Source of the DNA: Actinomadura fibrosa
Lineage (GTDB): Bacteria; Actinomycetota; Actinomycetes; Streptosporangiales; Streptosporangiaceae
Assembly: GCF_900659615.1 (NCBI RefSeq)
Contig: NZ_CAACUY010000089.1
Coordinates: 1-32,732 of the forward strand
Direction: 5' to 3'
Length of the DNA: 32,732 nucleotides
Part shown: positions 1 to 7,931 of the stretch, in pieces
Numbering within the stretch: the first letter of the stretch is position 1
Layout of the letters: each line of letters opens with the position of its first letter
Notes under the pieces: model-generated
Seen by the model: only the letters and a program-made list of their open reading frames with translations
What the model was told of the DNA's origin: nothing
Databases searched by the model: none
Translations under genes and position numbers: made by a program

Positions 1-108
1 CTCGCGCTGGGGCCGGGCGGGCGCCGCGCACCGGGGGCGGCGGGCGCGCACCGGGGCGGTCAGCGGACGGTGCGCCGGTGGTCAGCGCGTCCCGCGAGCC
101 TCGGGGGC

Positions 109-1653
109 ATGAACACCTCGACCCGCAAGTGGGGCACCTTCGCGATCTGCGCGCTGCTCGCCATCGTGCCGAACATCGACCTGACGGCGCTGAACCAGGC
201 CGTCCCGCACCTGAGCGCCGACCTGCACCCCTCGGCGACGCAGATCCTCTGGATCGCCGACGCCTACGGGTTCGCGCTGGCCGGCCTGCTGATCACCATG
301 GGCGGCGTCGGCGACCGGATCGGCCACAAGCGGCTGCTGATGATCGGGACCGCGCTGTTCGCCGCCACGTCCGCCGCGACGGCGTACGCGCCGAGCGCCG
401 AGCTGCTGATCGCGGCGCGGGCGCTGCTCGGCGTCGCGGGGGCGACGCTGATGCCGTCCTGCCTGTCGCTGATCCGCCGGGTGTTCACCGACCCGAAGGA
501 GCGGACGATGGCGGTCGGCATGTTCAGCGGCGTCGCGGGCCTCGCCGTCGGGCTCGGGCCGGTGATCGGTGGCGCGCTGCTCGACTCCTTCTGGTGGGGC
601 TCGGTCTTCCTGATCAACGTGCCGATCATGGTCGTGGCGCTGGTCGCGGGGGCGGTCGTGCTGCCGGAGTCGCGGGAGCCCGTCCCCGGCCGGCTGGACC
701 TGCCGAGCGTGCCGCTGTCGGCCGCCGGCGTCCTCGGCCTCGTCTACGCGGTGAAGGAGGCGGCCGCGCACGGGCCGGACGAGCCGCGCGTCGCGGTGTC
801 CGCGCTGATCGGCGCCGCCGCGCTCGCCGCGTTCCTCGTCCGGCAGGCGCGGGCGGCGCACCCGCTGATCGACCTGCGGCTGTTCCGGAACGCCGCGTTC
901 AGCGGGTCGGTCGGCACCAACATGTTCGCGATGTTCGCGCTCGTCGCCCAGTCGCTGATCTTCTCGCTGTTCTTCCAGCTCGCGCTCGGCTGGTCGCCGC
1001 TGCGGTCCGGGCTCGCGGGGCTGCCCGGCGCGCTCGGCGCGATGGTCGGCGGCGCCGCGCTCGCCCCGCCGCTGATCTCCGCGCTCGGCCGCGCCCGCAC
1101 CGTCGCGATCGGCCTGGTCGTGTCCGCCGCCGCGTTCTCGCTGTTCCTCACGATCGGCCTGCACACCTCGTACTGGACGATCCTCCCCGTGATCCTCATG
1201 TCCGGCGTCGGGATGGGGATGGCGATGACGGTCACCGCGGACACGGTCCTCGCGTCCGTCCCGAAGAACCGCTCGGGCGCCGCGTCCGCGATCTCCGAGA
1301 CCGCGACCGAGCTGGGCGGCGCCCTCGGCATGGCGGTCCTCGGCAGCGTCCTGAACGCCGTGTACCGCGACACCCTGGACCTGCCCGCGTCCGTGCCCGC
1401 CCTGGCCGCGTCCGCCGCCCGCGACTCCCTCGCCGGCGCCGTCCAGGCCGCGTCCGCCCTCCCCGCTCGCGCCGCCGCCGAGCTCACCGCCGCCGCCCGC
1501 GCCGCGTTCGTGGACGGCATGCACGCCGCCCTCCTGTGCAGCGCCGCCCTGGCCGCGCTCGTCGCCGCCTTCGCCCTGGCGACCCTCCGCAACGTCCCGA
1601 AGGTGATCGAAGACCCGACCCCCGCCCCCGAACACCCCACCCCCATCCCCTAA
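109..1653 (+). CDS. MFS drug exporter, DHA2 (EmrB/QacA-like) family
   Basis: This is a 14-helix-type major facilitator of about 514 residues, expected to export drugs or metabolites across the inner membrane by proton antiport. The loop 2-3 motif A is clear (GDRIGHKR, Asp69), followed by the family-typical ARALLGVAGATLMPS stretch and a motif-C-like GLAVGLGPVIGG helix. Hydrophobic segments alternate with short loops along the whole length. The ATG at 109 is preferred because the N-terminus then starts MNTSTRKWGTF, right before the first helix. An in-frame GTG at 70 would add 13 residues of no membrane character. No regulator gene lies beside it within the window, so the substrate cannot be guessed. 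A strong hairpin follows the stop codon. Confidence 0.9.
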   Translation: MNTSTRKWGTFAICALLAIVPNIDLTALNQAVPHLSADLHPSATQILWIADAYGFALAGLLITMGGVGDRIGHKRLLMIGTALFAATSAATAYAPSAELLIAARALLGVAGATLMPSCLSLIRRVFTDPKERTMAVGMFSGVAGLAVGLGPVIGGALLDSFWWGSVFLINVPIMVVALVAGAVVLPESREPVPGRLDLPSVPLSAAGVLGLVYAVKEAAAHGPDEPRVAVSALIGAAALAAFLVRQARAAHPLIDLRLFRNAAFSGSVGTNMFAMFALVAQSLIFSLFFQLALGWSPLRSGLAGLPGALGAMVGGAALAPPLISALGRARTVAIGLVVSAAAFSLFLTIGLHTSYWTILPVILMSGVGMGMAMTVTADTVLASVPKNRSGAASAISETATELGGALGMAVLGSVLNAVYRDTLDLPASVPALAASAARDSLAGAVQAASALPARAAAELTAAARAAFVDGMHAALLCSAALAALVAAFALATLRNVPKVIEDPTPAPEHPTPIP

Positions 1654-1667
1654 CCCCAGCCCCTGCC

Positions 1668-1696
1668 CCGGCCCCCCGCCGCCAACGGGGGGCCGG
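1668..1696 (+). terminator. Intrinsic terminator after the MFS gene
   Basis: An 11-bp perfect stem (CCGGCCCCCCG / CGGGGGGCCGG) with a 7-nt loop lies 15 nt after the MFS stop and is followed by the T-containing tail ATCTTTCC. It separates the transporter from the nuclease gene that starts 25 nt later. Confidence 0.75.
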
Positions 1697-1720
1697 ATCT
1701 TTCCGGCATATGCTCCCTTC

Positions 1721-2902
1721 GTGGATTTGTCGGTGATCACCGAAGACGCCGTGCTGGCCGCCATCGCGGAATGCGACGCTCTCGGACGCGACGCGTTCCT
1801 TCGCACCTACGGCTTCGACCCCGCCCGCGAGTACGTGCTCATCCACGACGGCGTCTACTACGACTCGAAGGCGGTCGTCGGCGTCGCCTACCGCTACGTC
1901 GCGGGCCGTCCGCTCCGCGCCCGCGAGTTCTCGGGCGGACGGCAGACGGTGGCGCGCCTGCTGGAGCGGCTCGGCTTCGAAGTGGCCGTGAACCCCGGAG
2001 CGCCTCGGCTGGTCGCGCGGCTGCGACAGCTCAGGACCGCGTCGACGCCAGACGGGCCGGCACGGCATCAGCCTCTTCTCCTCCTCTGGGCCATGGGACG
2101 GGCGCGCCGGCGCCTCCCCCGGCTCGTCCACTGGTCGCAGGCGCGGATCGAGCTCGGGGAGCTGCTGCGCGTCCACGGCCGTCCGGCCTCCCGGCCCCGT
2201 GCCGACTACCCGTTCCTGGCCCTCGCCGGCACCCACCTCTGGGAACTGCGGGGGCACACCGGGCCGGTGCCGGCCGCCCACGGCGACGCGGCCCCGCTGC
2301 GCTGGCTCGACGAGCACGATCCGGCCGGCGGCCTCACGGCGTGGGCCTACGAGCTGGTCGCCGGCTCGGCGACCGCGCGCGACGCCGCCGTCGCCGTCCT
2401 GCTCGACCGCTTCTTCGATCCCGAGGAGACCGCGCGGCTCCTGCGTGACGTGCATCTGGCCGAGCCCTCGGACGGGGAGCACGCCGACACCGAGCCGGCG
2501 GAGACCTACCGCCGGCTCGTCGAGGCCGTCGAGGAAGGCGAGCGACGGGGCGACGACCGCCGCGTCACGCGGACGTCCCGGGAGAGCCCGGTGCGGTCCG
2601 CGCAGGCCCGCCGCGCCGTCCTCGTCCGCTCCGATGGCCGCTGCGAGAACCCGGGCTGCGAGGGCCAGCCCACCGACGTCGCGGACGACGGTTCCGCGCT
2701 CCTTGAGGTCGACCACGTCGACGACCGCGCCGGCGGGGGCCGCGACCACCCGGTCCTCATGATCGCCCTCTGCCCGAACTGCCACGCGGTCAAGACGCGG
2801 GGCCGCTCCCGCGAGGCGCTCCGCGAGATCCTGCGCGCCGAGGCGCGCCAGCGGCACAGCGCCTGGGCCGAACTGTGGCCCGCGCCACCGGCACCGGCCT
2901 GA
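1721..2902 (+). CDS. Phosphorothioate-sensing type IV restriction endonuclease (ScoMcrA/SprMcrA-like, SBD-HNH)
   Basis: The protein has 393 residues in three parts. Residues 1-88 resemble the N-terminal head domain of ScoMcrA-type enzymes, with the core YVLIHDGVYYDSKAVVGVA. Residues ~95-235 match the sulfur-binding domain that reads phosphorothioated DNA: H116-QPLLLLWAMGRA, then Y163-PFLAL followed by LWEL. The C-terminus is an HNH nuclease with zinc ligands C308-x4-C313 and C351-x2-C354, plus D331-H332 and H355. Known relatives cut DNA whose backbone carries Dnd-type sulfur. The SRA domain of ScoMcrA seems absent, giving the shorter SBD-HNH layout. Starts with GTG and has no obvious Shine-Dalgarno. 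No dnd genes are visible, as expected for an enzyme that attacks incoming modified DNA. Function is inferred from domain resemblance. Confidence 0.8.
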   Translation: MDLSVITEDAVLAAIAECDALGRDAFLRTYGFDPAREYVLIHDGVYYDSKAVVGVAYRYVAGRPLRAREFSGGRQTVARLLERLGFEVAVNPGAPRLVARLRQLRTASTPDGPARHQPLLLLWAMGRARRRLPRLVHWSQARIELGELLRVHGRPASRPRADYPFLALAGTHLWELRGHTGPVPAAHGDAAPLRWLDEHDPAGGLTAWAYELVAGSATARDAAVAVLLDRFFDPEETARLLRDVHLAEPSDGEHADTEPAETYRRLVEAVEEGERRGDDRRVTRTSRESPVRSAQARRAVLVRSDGRCENPGCEGQPTDVADDGSALLEVDHVDDRAGGGRDHPVLMIALCPNCHAVKTRGRSREALREILRAEARQRHSAWAELWPAPPAPA

Positions 2903-3010
2903 CCGCAAGGCGAGCCCGGACGAGGCCGCGCCGCGGCTCCGGGTGTGGACGGTGCGGCGCCCCAAGGCGTATCTCTGGATCGGAACCGAGGTCCAGTCGG
3001 GGAGGCGACC

Positions 3011-3754
3011 ATGCCCCGGGCAGACGGTACCGAGAGCGGGCGTCCGTGGCCGTCCGGAACGTTCCTCAGCAGGCTCCCGCGCGAGAGCAGGACGCGGTTG
3101 CTCCGCCTCGGGCAGCTGAGGTCCTTCCCGGCCCAGCACACGCTGGTGCGGCAAGGCGATCCGGGCGGGTCGGTCTGGCTGCTGCTCGATGCGCTGGTGA
3201 AGGTGAGCGCGCGGGTCGAGAACGGGAGCCAGGCCCTTCTCGCCCTGCGCGTGGGCGGCGACCTGGTCGGCGAGATGGCCGTCCTCGACGGGGCTCCGCG
3301 GTCCGCGACGGTGACCGGGTGCGGCCGGATGACGGTGAGCCAGATACGGGGCGCGGCGTTCGTCCGCTTCCTCCAGGAGCACCCGCCCGCCGCCATGGCG
3401 CTGTCGCAGATGGCGGTCGAGCGCCTGCGCTGGTCGAACCAGCGGCGGCTGGACTTCGCGGGCTACGAGACGTCCCGCTGCCTCGCCCGGGTACTGCTGG
3501 CCCTCGCCGAGCGCCACGGCCGTCCGGTGGCGCGGGGACTCGACCTCGGCGTCCCGATCACGCAGGCGGAGCTCGGCGGGCTGATCGGGGCCAAGGAGAA
3601 CACCGTCCACCGGGCGCTGCGCGAGCTGACGGACCTGGGCCTCGTCGGCACGCCCGGCCGGAGGCGGGTCATCATCGAGGACCCGGCACGGCTCGCGGCG
3701 TATGCCGACCTCACCCCCGCCGCCGCGCCCACATTGTCCCGGCATTTGTCGTGA
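3011..3754 (+). CDS. Crp/Fnr-family transcriptional regulator with intact cNMP-binding cassette
   Basis: A 247-residue protein with an N-terminal cyclic-nucleotide-binding beta-barrel and a C-terminal winged helix. The phosphate-binding cassette GE88MAVLDGAPR97S98A is of the canonical GE..L...R[ST]A form, so cAMP or cGMP binding is plausible. The helix-turn-helix is ITQAELGGLIGAKENTVHRA, about residues 187-206. No Fnr-type cysteine cluster is seen at the N-terminus. The ATG at 3011 is chosen because GGGGAGG sits 5 nt upstream; a GTG at 2945 would add 22 poorly structured residues. The next gene, 73 nt downstream, encodes a cyclase-like protein. A cyclic nucleotide link between the two is tempting but inferred. 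Target promoters cannot be read from the sequence. Confidence 0.85.
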   Translation: MPRADGTESGRPWPSGTFLSRLPRESRTRLLRLGQLRSFPAQHTLVRQGDPGGSVWLLLDALVKVSARVENGSQALLALRVGGDLVGEMAVLDGAPRSATVTGCGRMTVSQIRGAAFVRFLQEHPPAAMALSQMAVERLRWSNQRRLDFAGYETSRCLARVLLALAERHGRPVARGLDLGVPITQAELGGLIGAKENTVHRALRELTDLGLVGTPGRRRVIIEDPARLAAYADLTPAAAPTLSRHLS

Positions 3755-3827
3755 ACCCGGATTAATCAGCCTTCGCGCGCACGGTCCCGGCGGACGCTGG
3801 CCTCCCATCGCACCGATCCGCGGAGGC

Positions 3828-4679
3828 ATGATGAACGACCGGCCGGTCGCCGAGTACCGGGTCCTGCTCACCGTCGACATCGAGGACTACAGCAGCCGCA
3901 GCGACGCGGAGCAGCGCGCGCTCCAGAGCGTCCTGAGCGAGTCCGTCGACCGGGCCGCCGACGCGGCGCGGCTCCGGCGGCAGGAGTGGCTGAGGCAGAT
4001 GGGCGGCGACGGGTTCTACGCCGTACTGCCGCCGAACACGGACGTCACGCGGCTCATGGACACCTTCGTGCGCGAGCTGGACGCGGAGCTCGGCATGCAC
4101 AACCGCAGGCGCGCGGGCGACCACTGGAGCAGGCTGCGCCTGCGTCTCGCCGTGCACGCCGGGCCGATCCACATCGACGGGGCAACGGGCTGGCCGGGGC
4201 ACCACGTCGTCCAGCCCGCCCGGCTCCGGGACTCCGATCCCGTGCGCGCCGCCATGCACGCCGTTCCGGCGGCGGACATCGCGGTCATCGTCTCGTCAGA
4301 GGTGTACCGCGACTACATCGTCCAGGGGCCGGGTGAGCCTCGTCCGTCCGACTTCCGCCAGGTGCACGTGGCGGTCAAGAAGCAGGCGTACGAGGCGTAC
4401 CTCTACCTGCCCGGCCACGACATCCACGAGGTGGCATCGCTCGCCGGCCACCAGGCGGGTGCTCAGGCTCCGCCGGCGGATCCGGGTGCGCAGGACACTT
4501 CGGGGGGCACCGACCTGCGGGTGGCTCCGGAGACGGAAGCCGGGCACCGCCCATCACCCTCGGCCGGGCGCGACTTCATCGGCCACCAGACCACCAAGGT
4601 CACCGACTCGGGCACGATGAACATCGCGCACGGTGACATGTCCTTTGGCTCGGAGCGCCCCAGCGGACGGCAACGATGA
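3828..4679 (+). CDS. Class III nucleotidyl-cyclase-like protein with C-terminal peptide motif
   Basis: A 283-residue protein. Residues ~8-195 look like a class III cyclase fold: a first metal Asp in TVD17IEDYS, a second in GGD61GFYAV (spacing 44, as in true cyclases), the LRLAVHAGP strand, and PAR132L. The Asn that normally precedes the catalytic Arg by four residues is replaced by Val128, and the usual purine-selecting Lys before the second Asp appears to be Gln, so activity may be reduced or lost. Residues ~200-245 are a Pro/Ala-rich linker. The tail (247-273, GRDFIG...HGDMSF) recurs in the next protein. The ATG at 3828 follows GGAGG by only 2 nt; 3831 is an equally good alternative. The gene overlaps the next one by ATGA, implying translational coupling. 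I infer a sensor or adaptor role. Confidence 0.65.
   Translation: MMNDRPVAEYRVLLTVDIEDYSSRSDAEQRALQSVLSESVDRAADAARLRRQEWLRQMGGDGFYAVLPPNTDVTRLMDTFVRELDAELGMHNRRRAGDHWSRLRLRLAVHAGPIHIDGATGWPGHHVVQPARLRDSDPVRAAMHAVPAADIAVIVSSEVYRDYIVQGPGEPRPSDFRQVHVAVKKQAYEAYLYLPGHDIHEVASLAGHQAGAQAPPADPGAQDTSGGTDLRVAPETEAGHRPSPSAGRDFIGHQTTKVTDSGTMNIAHGDMSFGSERPSGRQR
4566..4646 (+). other. Shared peptide motif, copy 1 (C-terminus of cyclase-like protein)
   Basis: Codes for residues 247-273, GRDFIG...TTKV...AHGDMSF. It aligns with copy 2 in the next gene with one single-residue gap. Identical positions include GRD, IG, TKV, a central G, an A, GDM and the final F. Confidence 0.7.
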
Positions 4680-7066
4680 GCTCCGGCGCCCCCGAACCTC
4701 CCGTGGCGAACGGCGATCAGCCACCCGAGAACACTCCCGCCGCACCAAGCGACGGCGGTTCGGAAACGGGCCGCGCGAACGCCGCCGGCGCCCAGCAACC
4801 CGCCGAGTCGCGGACCACCGGCGCGGCCGCTGAAACCGCGCCCAGCACCTCTCGCACACCGGCGGACGGAGCAGGAGCGCACAAGAGCGACGAGAAGCCG
4901 GAGCAGCCTGACAAGGCAGCCGGGAAGGGCGGAGCCGGTCCTGGCGCGGATCACCGGCGACGATCCCGCGAGCAGCGCGACGAGCGTTCCTTCCAGGAGC
5001 GCGTCGCGGCGGCCGAGCGAGAGAAGCGCCAGCGCACGGACAGCCTGCGCTCACTCCAAGAGGGTGGTCTGGGCGCGCGTGCAGGACGGGACTGGATCGG
5101 CACCATGTCGACCAAGGTCTCAGGCGGTTCCCTCCATTACGCCTTCGGCGACATGCACTTCCATCAAGTGGGCGTGAAGCGACGCGGCGTCCGTGTCGAC
5201 CACATGCCGGCGGCAGCCGCCGAACGGCTCGGCCAGGACCGGATCGCTTCGATTCCCTCGCTGGCGGAGCTTCGGCGGGCGGTAGAGCACAAGTCATTGA
5301 TCCTCGTCCGAGGCGCCGACGGCACGGGCCGCCTGACCGCCGCCCTGGTCGCCCTGCTGGGCTGGAGCGGCCTGGGCGGTGCGGCCGGACACGACGGCGA
5401 GTCGGCCGTCGGCGTCGTCCGCATCGACGGACCACCCGGCCTGATCGACGAAGCGGAGCTGCGTCCCCGCCACGGGTACGTGCTCGACGTCGGCGAGCAC
5501 GACTGGAACGCGCACCTGGAGAACGAACTCGGCCACCTGACGAACCTGGCCACCAGGACGCGCTGCCGTCTCATCCTTCTCGTGCCGGAGCACCGGCCGC
5601 CACCGCCCGGCCCTGTGGTCGAGCACCGGCCTCCGTCCACAGTGGAGGTGTTCGAGCGCTGGCTCACCCAGGAGGCGGACGAGTACGGGATCACGCCCGA
5701 CATCAGCCCCACGGCGCTCAGGACGGTCACCGACTGGCTCGCCGACGAGAGTTCACCCAGCAAGGCGGTCGAACACGCCTACCGCCTGGTGAGCGGCCTG
5801 GCAGAGGGGCGGACGGCCGACGAGGTGCTCGCCGACCTGCCCGACCACGTCCGGGAGGACGTCTGCACGCGGCTGTCCGAGCGCCGTCCCATCCTCGGCC
5901 GCTGCTTCATGGCGAGCGTGGCCGTCCTGCACGGCCTGCCCGAGGCGACCGTGTCGAAGGCGGCGCTCGATCTCGCGAGACGGATCGACGAGACGTGGAA
6001 GCGCGAAGAGGGCAAGCGCCCGCTGCCGACCTGGGAGCACCTCAATACATGGCTCGAGTATGCGGGAGCCACGACCCGCCAAGCTCGGGAACCGGGCGGC
6101 GGGCGCTTCGTGGAGCTGCGCCAGCGCGCACGGGCGACAACGACGCTGCGCGTTCTCTGGGAGGAGCAGCCGACGATCCGCGAGCCGCTGAAGGACTGGC
6201 TGTTCGAGCTGGGTGAAGACGATTCGATCGAGGTCTCGGTCAAGGCCGCGCACGCGGTTGGGCTGCTCGCCACCCTCGACTTCGAGGTGGTGGGCCGGTG
6301 GTTCCTGCGGCCATGGTGCAAATCCCGGCGGCTCAAGGACCAGCGGCTGGCCGCCTGGGCCCTGGAGGTCGCCGCCCAGGATCCGGCCTTGGAGGAGCGT
6401 GTCCGACGCCACCTGGACCACTTGTCCCACGGCACCCTCGGTGAGTGCGCCGTGGCGATCCGCACGTTCGGCTCCCGGATCGGCGTGCGGGAGCCCGAAC
6501 AGGCCTTGGCCGTGTTCGAGACGGCCTCGCGACGGCTGAATCTGTCGATCGGCGAGGCCATCGCCGACGCGGTCTCCTACCTGTACACCCCGGCCACGGC
6601 GGAGATGATCATCGCCCGGCTGGCCCGGTGGGCCATGAGCGAGCACGGAGGCAGCCGTTACGCCGCGGCCGTGGCCTTCCTCCGTCTCGTCGCCGCGCCC
6701 TCGCGCCCATGGCGGATGGTCTCCCCTTCGACGCCGGAACAGCGGGGAGCCCTCGTCGACCGGCTCGTGCTGCTGTGGGCGAACGCGCTGACACTCCAGC
6801 TGGTCGAGCCGTCGTCCGATCGTCCGAGGCCCGCGGTGCCCGACGCCTGGCCCGTCTTCTCGGACTGGATGGCCGAGTACGACGACGAACTCGCCCTGCG
6901 ACCGATCTTCGAGGGCGTCCTGCGAGGAAGCGAGCCGGAGTGGGAACGGTTGAGGGCCGCGTTCCGGCTGCACGCCAGGCTCCTCCTGCACCGCGGATCC
7001 ATCACCTCCGAACTGCACGCCAGGCTTGTGCGCCTCACGGCCGGCCTGGGTTCGCCAGGAAGCTGA
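4676..7066 (+). CDS. Large protein with degenerate P-loop NTPase domain and C-terminal helical (HEAT-like) repeats
   Basis: A 796-residue protein with no function I can name with certainty. Residues 1-90 are Pro/Ala/Thr-rich and look disordered; 90-136 are highly charged (RRRSREQRDERSF). Residues 137-162 carry GRDWIG...FGDMHF, the same peptide motif as the tail of the upstream protein. Residues ~205-310 look like a P-loop NTPase: G213ADGTGRLT with Arg219 where Lys is expected, then a Walker-B-like HGYVLD271VGEHD and a RLILLVPE strand. This resembles inactive STAND-type ATPases described in bacterial conflict systems. From ~330 the sequence is all alpha-helical with HEAT-like stretches such as VSVKAAHAVGLLATL. 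Codons are visibly less strict in third-position G/C than in neighbouring genes (TCA, CAA, AAT, TAT occur), hinting at transfer. It is probably a regulated scaffold or effector controller. Confidence 0.6.
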   Translation: MSSGAPEPPVANGDQPPENTPAAPSDGGSETGRANAAGAQQPAESRTTGAAAETAPSTSRTPADGAGAHKSDEKPEQPDKAAGKGGAGPGADHRRRSREQRDERSFQERVAAAEREKRQRTDSLRSLQEGGLGARAGRDWIGTMSTKVSGGSLHYAFGDMHFHQVGVKRRGVRVDHMPAAAAERLGQDRIASIPSLAELRRAVEHKSLILVRGADGTGRLTAALVALLGWSGLGGAAGHDGESAVGVVRIDGPPGLIDEAELRPRHGYVLDVGEHDWNAHLENELGHLTNLATRTRCRLILLVPEHRPPPPGPVVEHRPPSTVEVFERWLTQEADEYGITPDISPTALRTVTDWLADESSPSKAVEHAYRLVSGLAEGRTADEVLADLPDHVREDVCTRLSERRPILGRCFMASVAVLHGLPEATVSKAALDLARRIDETWKREEGKRPLPTWEHLNTWLEYAGATTRQAREPGGGRFVELRQRARATTTLRVLWEEQPTIREPLKDWLFELGEDDSIEVSVKAAHAVGLLATLDFEVVGRWFLRPWCKSRRLKDQRLAAWALEVAAQDPALEERVRRHLDHLSHGTLGECAVAIRTFGSRIGVREPEQALAVFETASRRLNLSIGEAIADAVSYLYTPATAEMIIARLARWAMSEHGGSRYAAAVAFLRLVAAPSRPWRMVSPSTPEQRGALVDRLVLLWANALTLQLVEPSSDRPRPAVPDAWPVFSDWMAEYDDELALRPIFEGVLRGSEPEWERLRAAFRLHARLLLHRGSITSELHARLVRLTAGLGSPGS
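5084..5161 (+). other. Shared peptide motif, copy 2 (N-terminal region of P-loop protein)
   Basis: Codes for residues 137-162, GRDWIG...STKV...AFGDMHF, placed just before the NTPase-like domain. The nucleotide sequences of the two copies differ enough that this is a conserved protein motif and not a recent DNA duplication. It could be the interface through which the two coupled proteins bind each other or a common partner. Confidence 0.7.
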
Positions 7067-7071
7067 GAACG

Positions 7072-7845
7072 ATGTGGATGATCAAATACCAGAACGTCGA
7101 GCCCGCCTCCGCCCCGACCGCGGATCTCAAGATCGAAGGCTTCCAGGTGCCCGCGCAAGGCGACGCGTACGACTTCGACGTCACCGCCTACTGCACGCGG
7201 ACCGTCTCCCCGAGACCGCGAGTCACCATCCGGAGAGGCACGGACGGCGAGCTTGAGGAGCTGCTGGAGACGGTTCGCACCACCGTACGGCAGGTCGCCC
7301 GTCTCCACTCCGTCTTCCACGCGGGCGAGGCCGAGGATGCGATCAACCGTGAGTTGGAGTTCCGCCTCGGTGGCACCCTCTCCAAGGAGCCCCGGGCCGT
7401 CCGGGACTGGCGGGTACGCGTCGAGGTCACGCCTCCCGACGCCGTACGGGAGGCGATGCGCAAGCAGCTGCTCGAACGCCACGCGATCGAGGCGCAGGCA
7501 GAAGCCGACGTGCTGCGCATGAGGAAGACCGACGAGTTGCGGCTCCTCTGGCAGCGTTTCCTGGACGAAGCCGCCGCCAATCCGACGGCCCGGCACGCGG
7601 TCCGGCTCACCGAGACCAGCAACGTGATCGCCGAAACGCTCAACGACATCCAGACCGAGCGGCGCGAGGGCGCCGAGAATCTGCTCGAACTCGTCAACAG
7701 CATCGCCGACGCCCACCAGGCCGCGGACATCCTCGGGCTCGTGGTGAACAGCGAGACCGTCCTCCGCAAGACCCTGGAGATGATGGGCGTTGAGCTTCCG
7801 CCGCTGAACGCCGACCTGCTGCTCGTCGCCTCCGACGGCTCTTGA
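7072..7845 (+). CDS. Band-7/SPFH-like protein, soluble, uncharacterised
   Basis: A 257-residue protein starting at ATG 7072, only 5 nt after the P-loop gene, so the three genes form one transcription unit. Residues ~20-135 have the strand/helix pattern of a band-7 (SPFH) domain, with a long helix around 65-80, then RDWRVRVEVTPPDAV. An extended charged helix follows (RKQLLERHAIEAQAEADVLR, ~130-165), which is the usual coiled-coil arm of SPFH proteins. There is no N-terminal membrane segment or signal peptide, unlike the classical SPFH protein encoded next door. Oligomerisation into a ring or scaffold is a reasonable inference. The domain call is moderate; no catalytic motif is visible. Confidence 0.5.
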   Translation: MWMIKYQNVEPASAPTADLKIEGFQVPAQGDAYDFDVTAYCTRTVSPRPRVTIRRGTDGELEELLETVRTTVRQVARLHSVFHAGEAEDAINRELEFRLGGTLSKEPRAVRDWRVRVEVTPPDAVREAMRKQLLERHAIEAQAEADVLRMRKTDELRLLWQRFLDEAAANPTARHAVRLTETSNVIAETLNDIQTERREGAENLLELVNSIADAHQAADILGLVVNSETVLRKTLEMMGVELPPLNADLLLVASDGS

Positions 7846-7886
7846 CCCTCCGGCTCCCACCGCCTCCCTTTCACATCGGGCTAGGA

Positions 7887-7902
7887 AAAGTGATATCACT
7901 TT
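7887..7902. promoter_or_regulatory. Perfect 16-bp palindromic operator upstream of the SPFH operon
   Basis: AAAGTGATATCACTTT is an exact palindrome lying 30 nt before the SPFH start codon, in a short AT-rich island of a very GC-rich region. A further half-site-like TTGATA follows at once. The position fits an operator overlapping the promoter. The ribbon-helix-helix protein encoded second in the operon is the obvious candidate to bind it; this is inferred. Confidence 0.7.
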
Positions 7903-7931
7903 GATAGGTTCGTGATGTCGGAGGAGGACGC

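Noticed and set aside
1484..3880. A 798-codon open frame on the - strand
   Set aside because: It runs antisense across the nuclease and CRP genes, whose domains are unmistakable; its composition (Arg/Pro/Gly/Ala-rich, no motif) is that of a high-GC shadow frame.
6445..7071. Extension of the band-7-like gene upstream in the same frame
   Set aside because: The extended part is out of frame with the well-supported P-loop protein and is Arg/Pro-rich; the ATG at 7072 fits the gene spacing.
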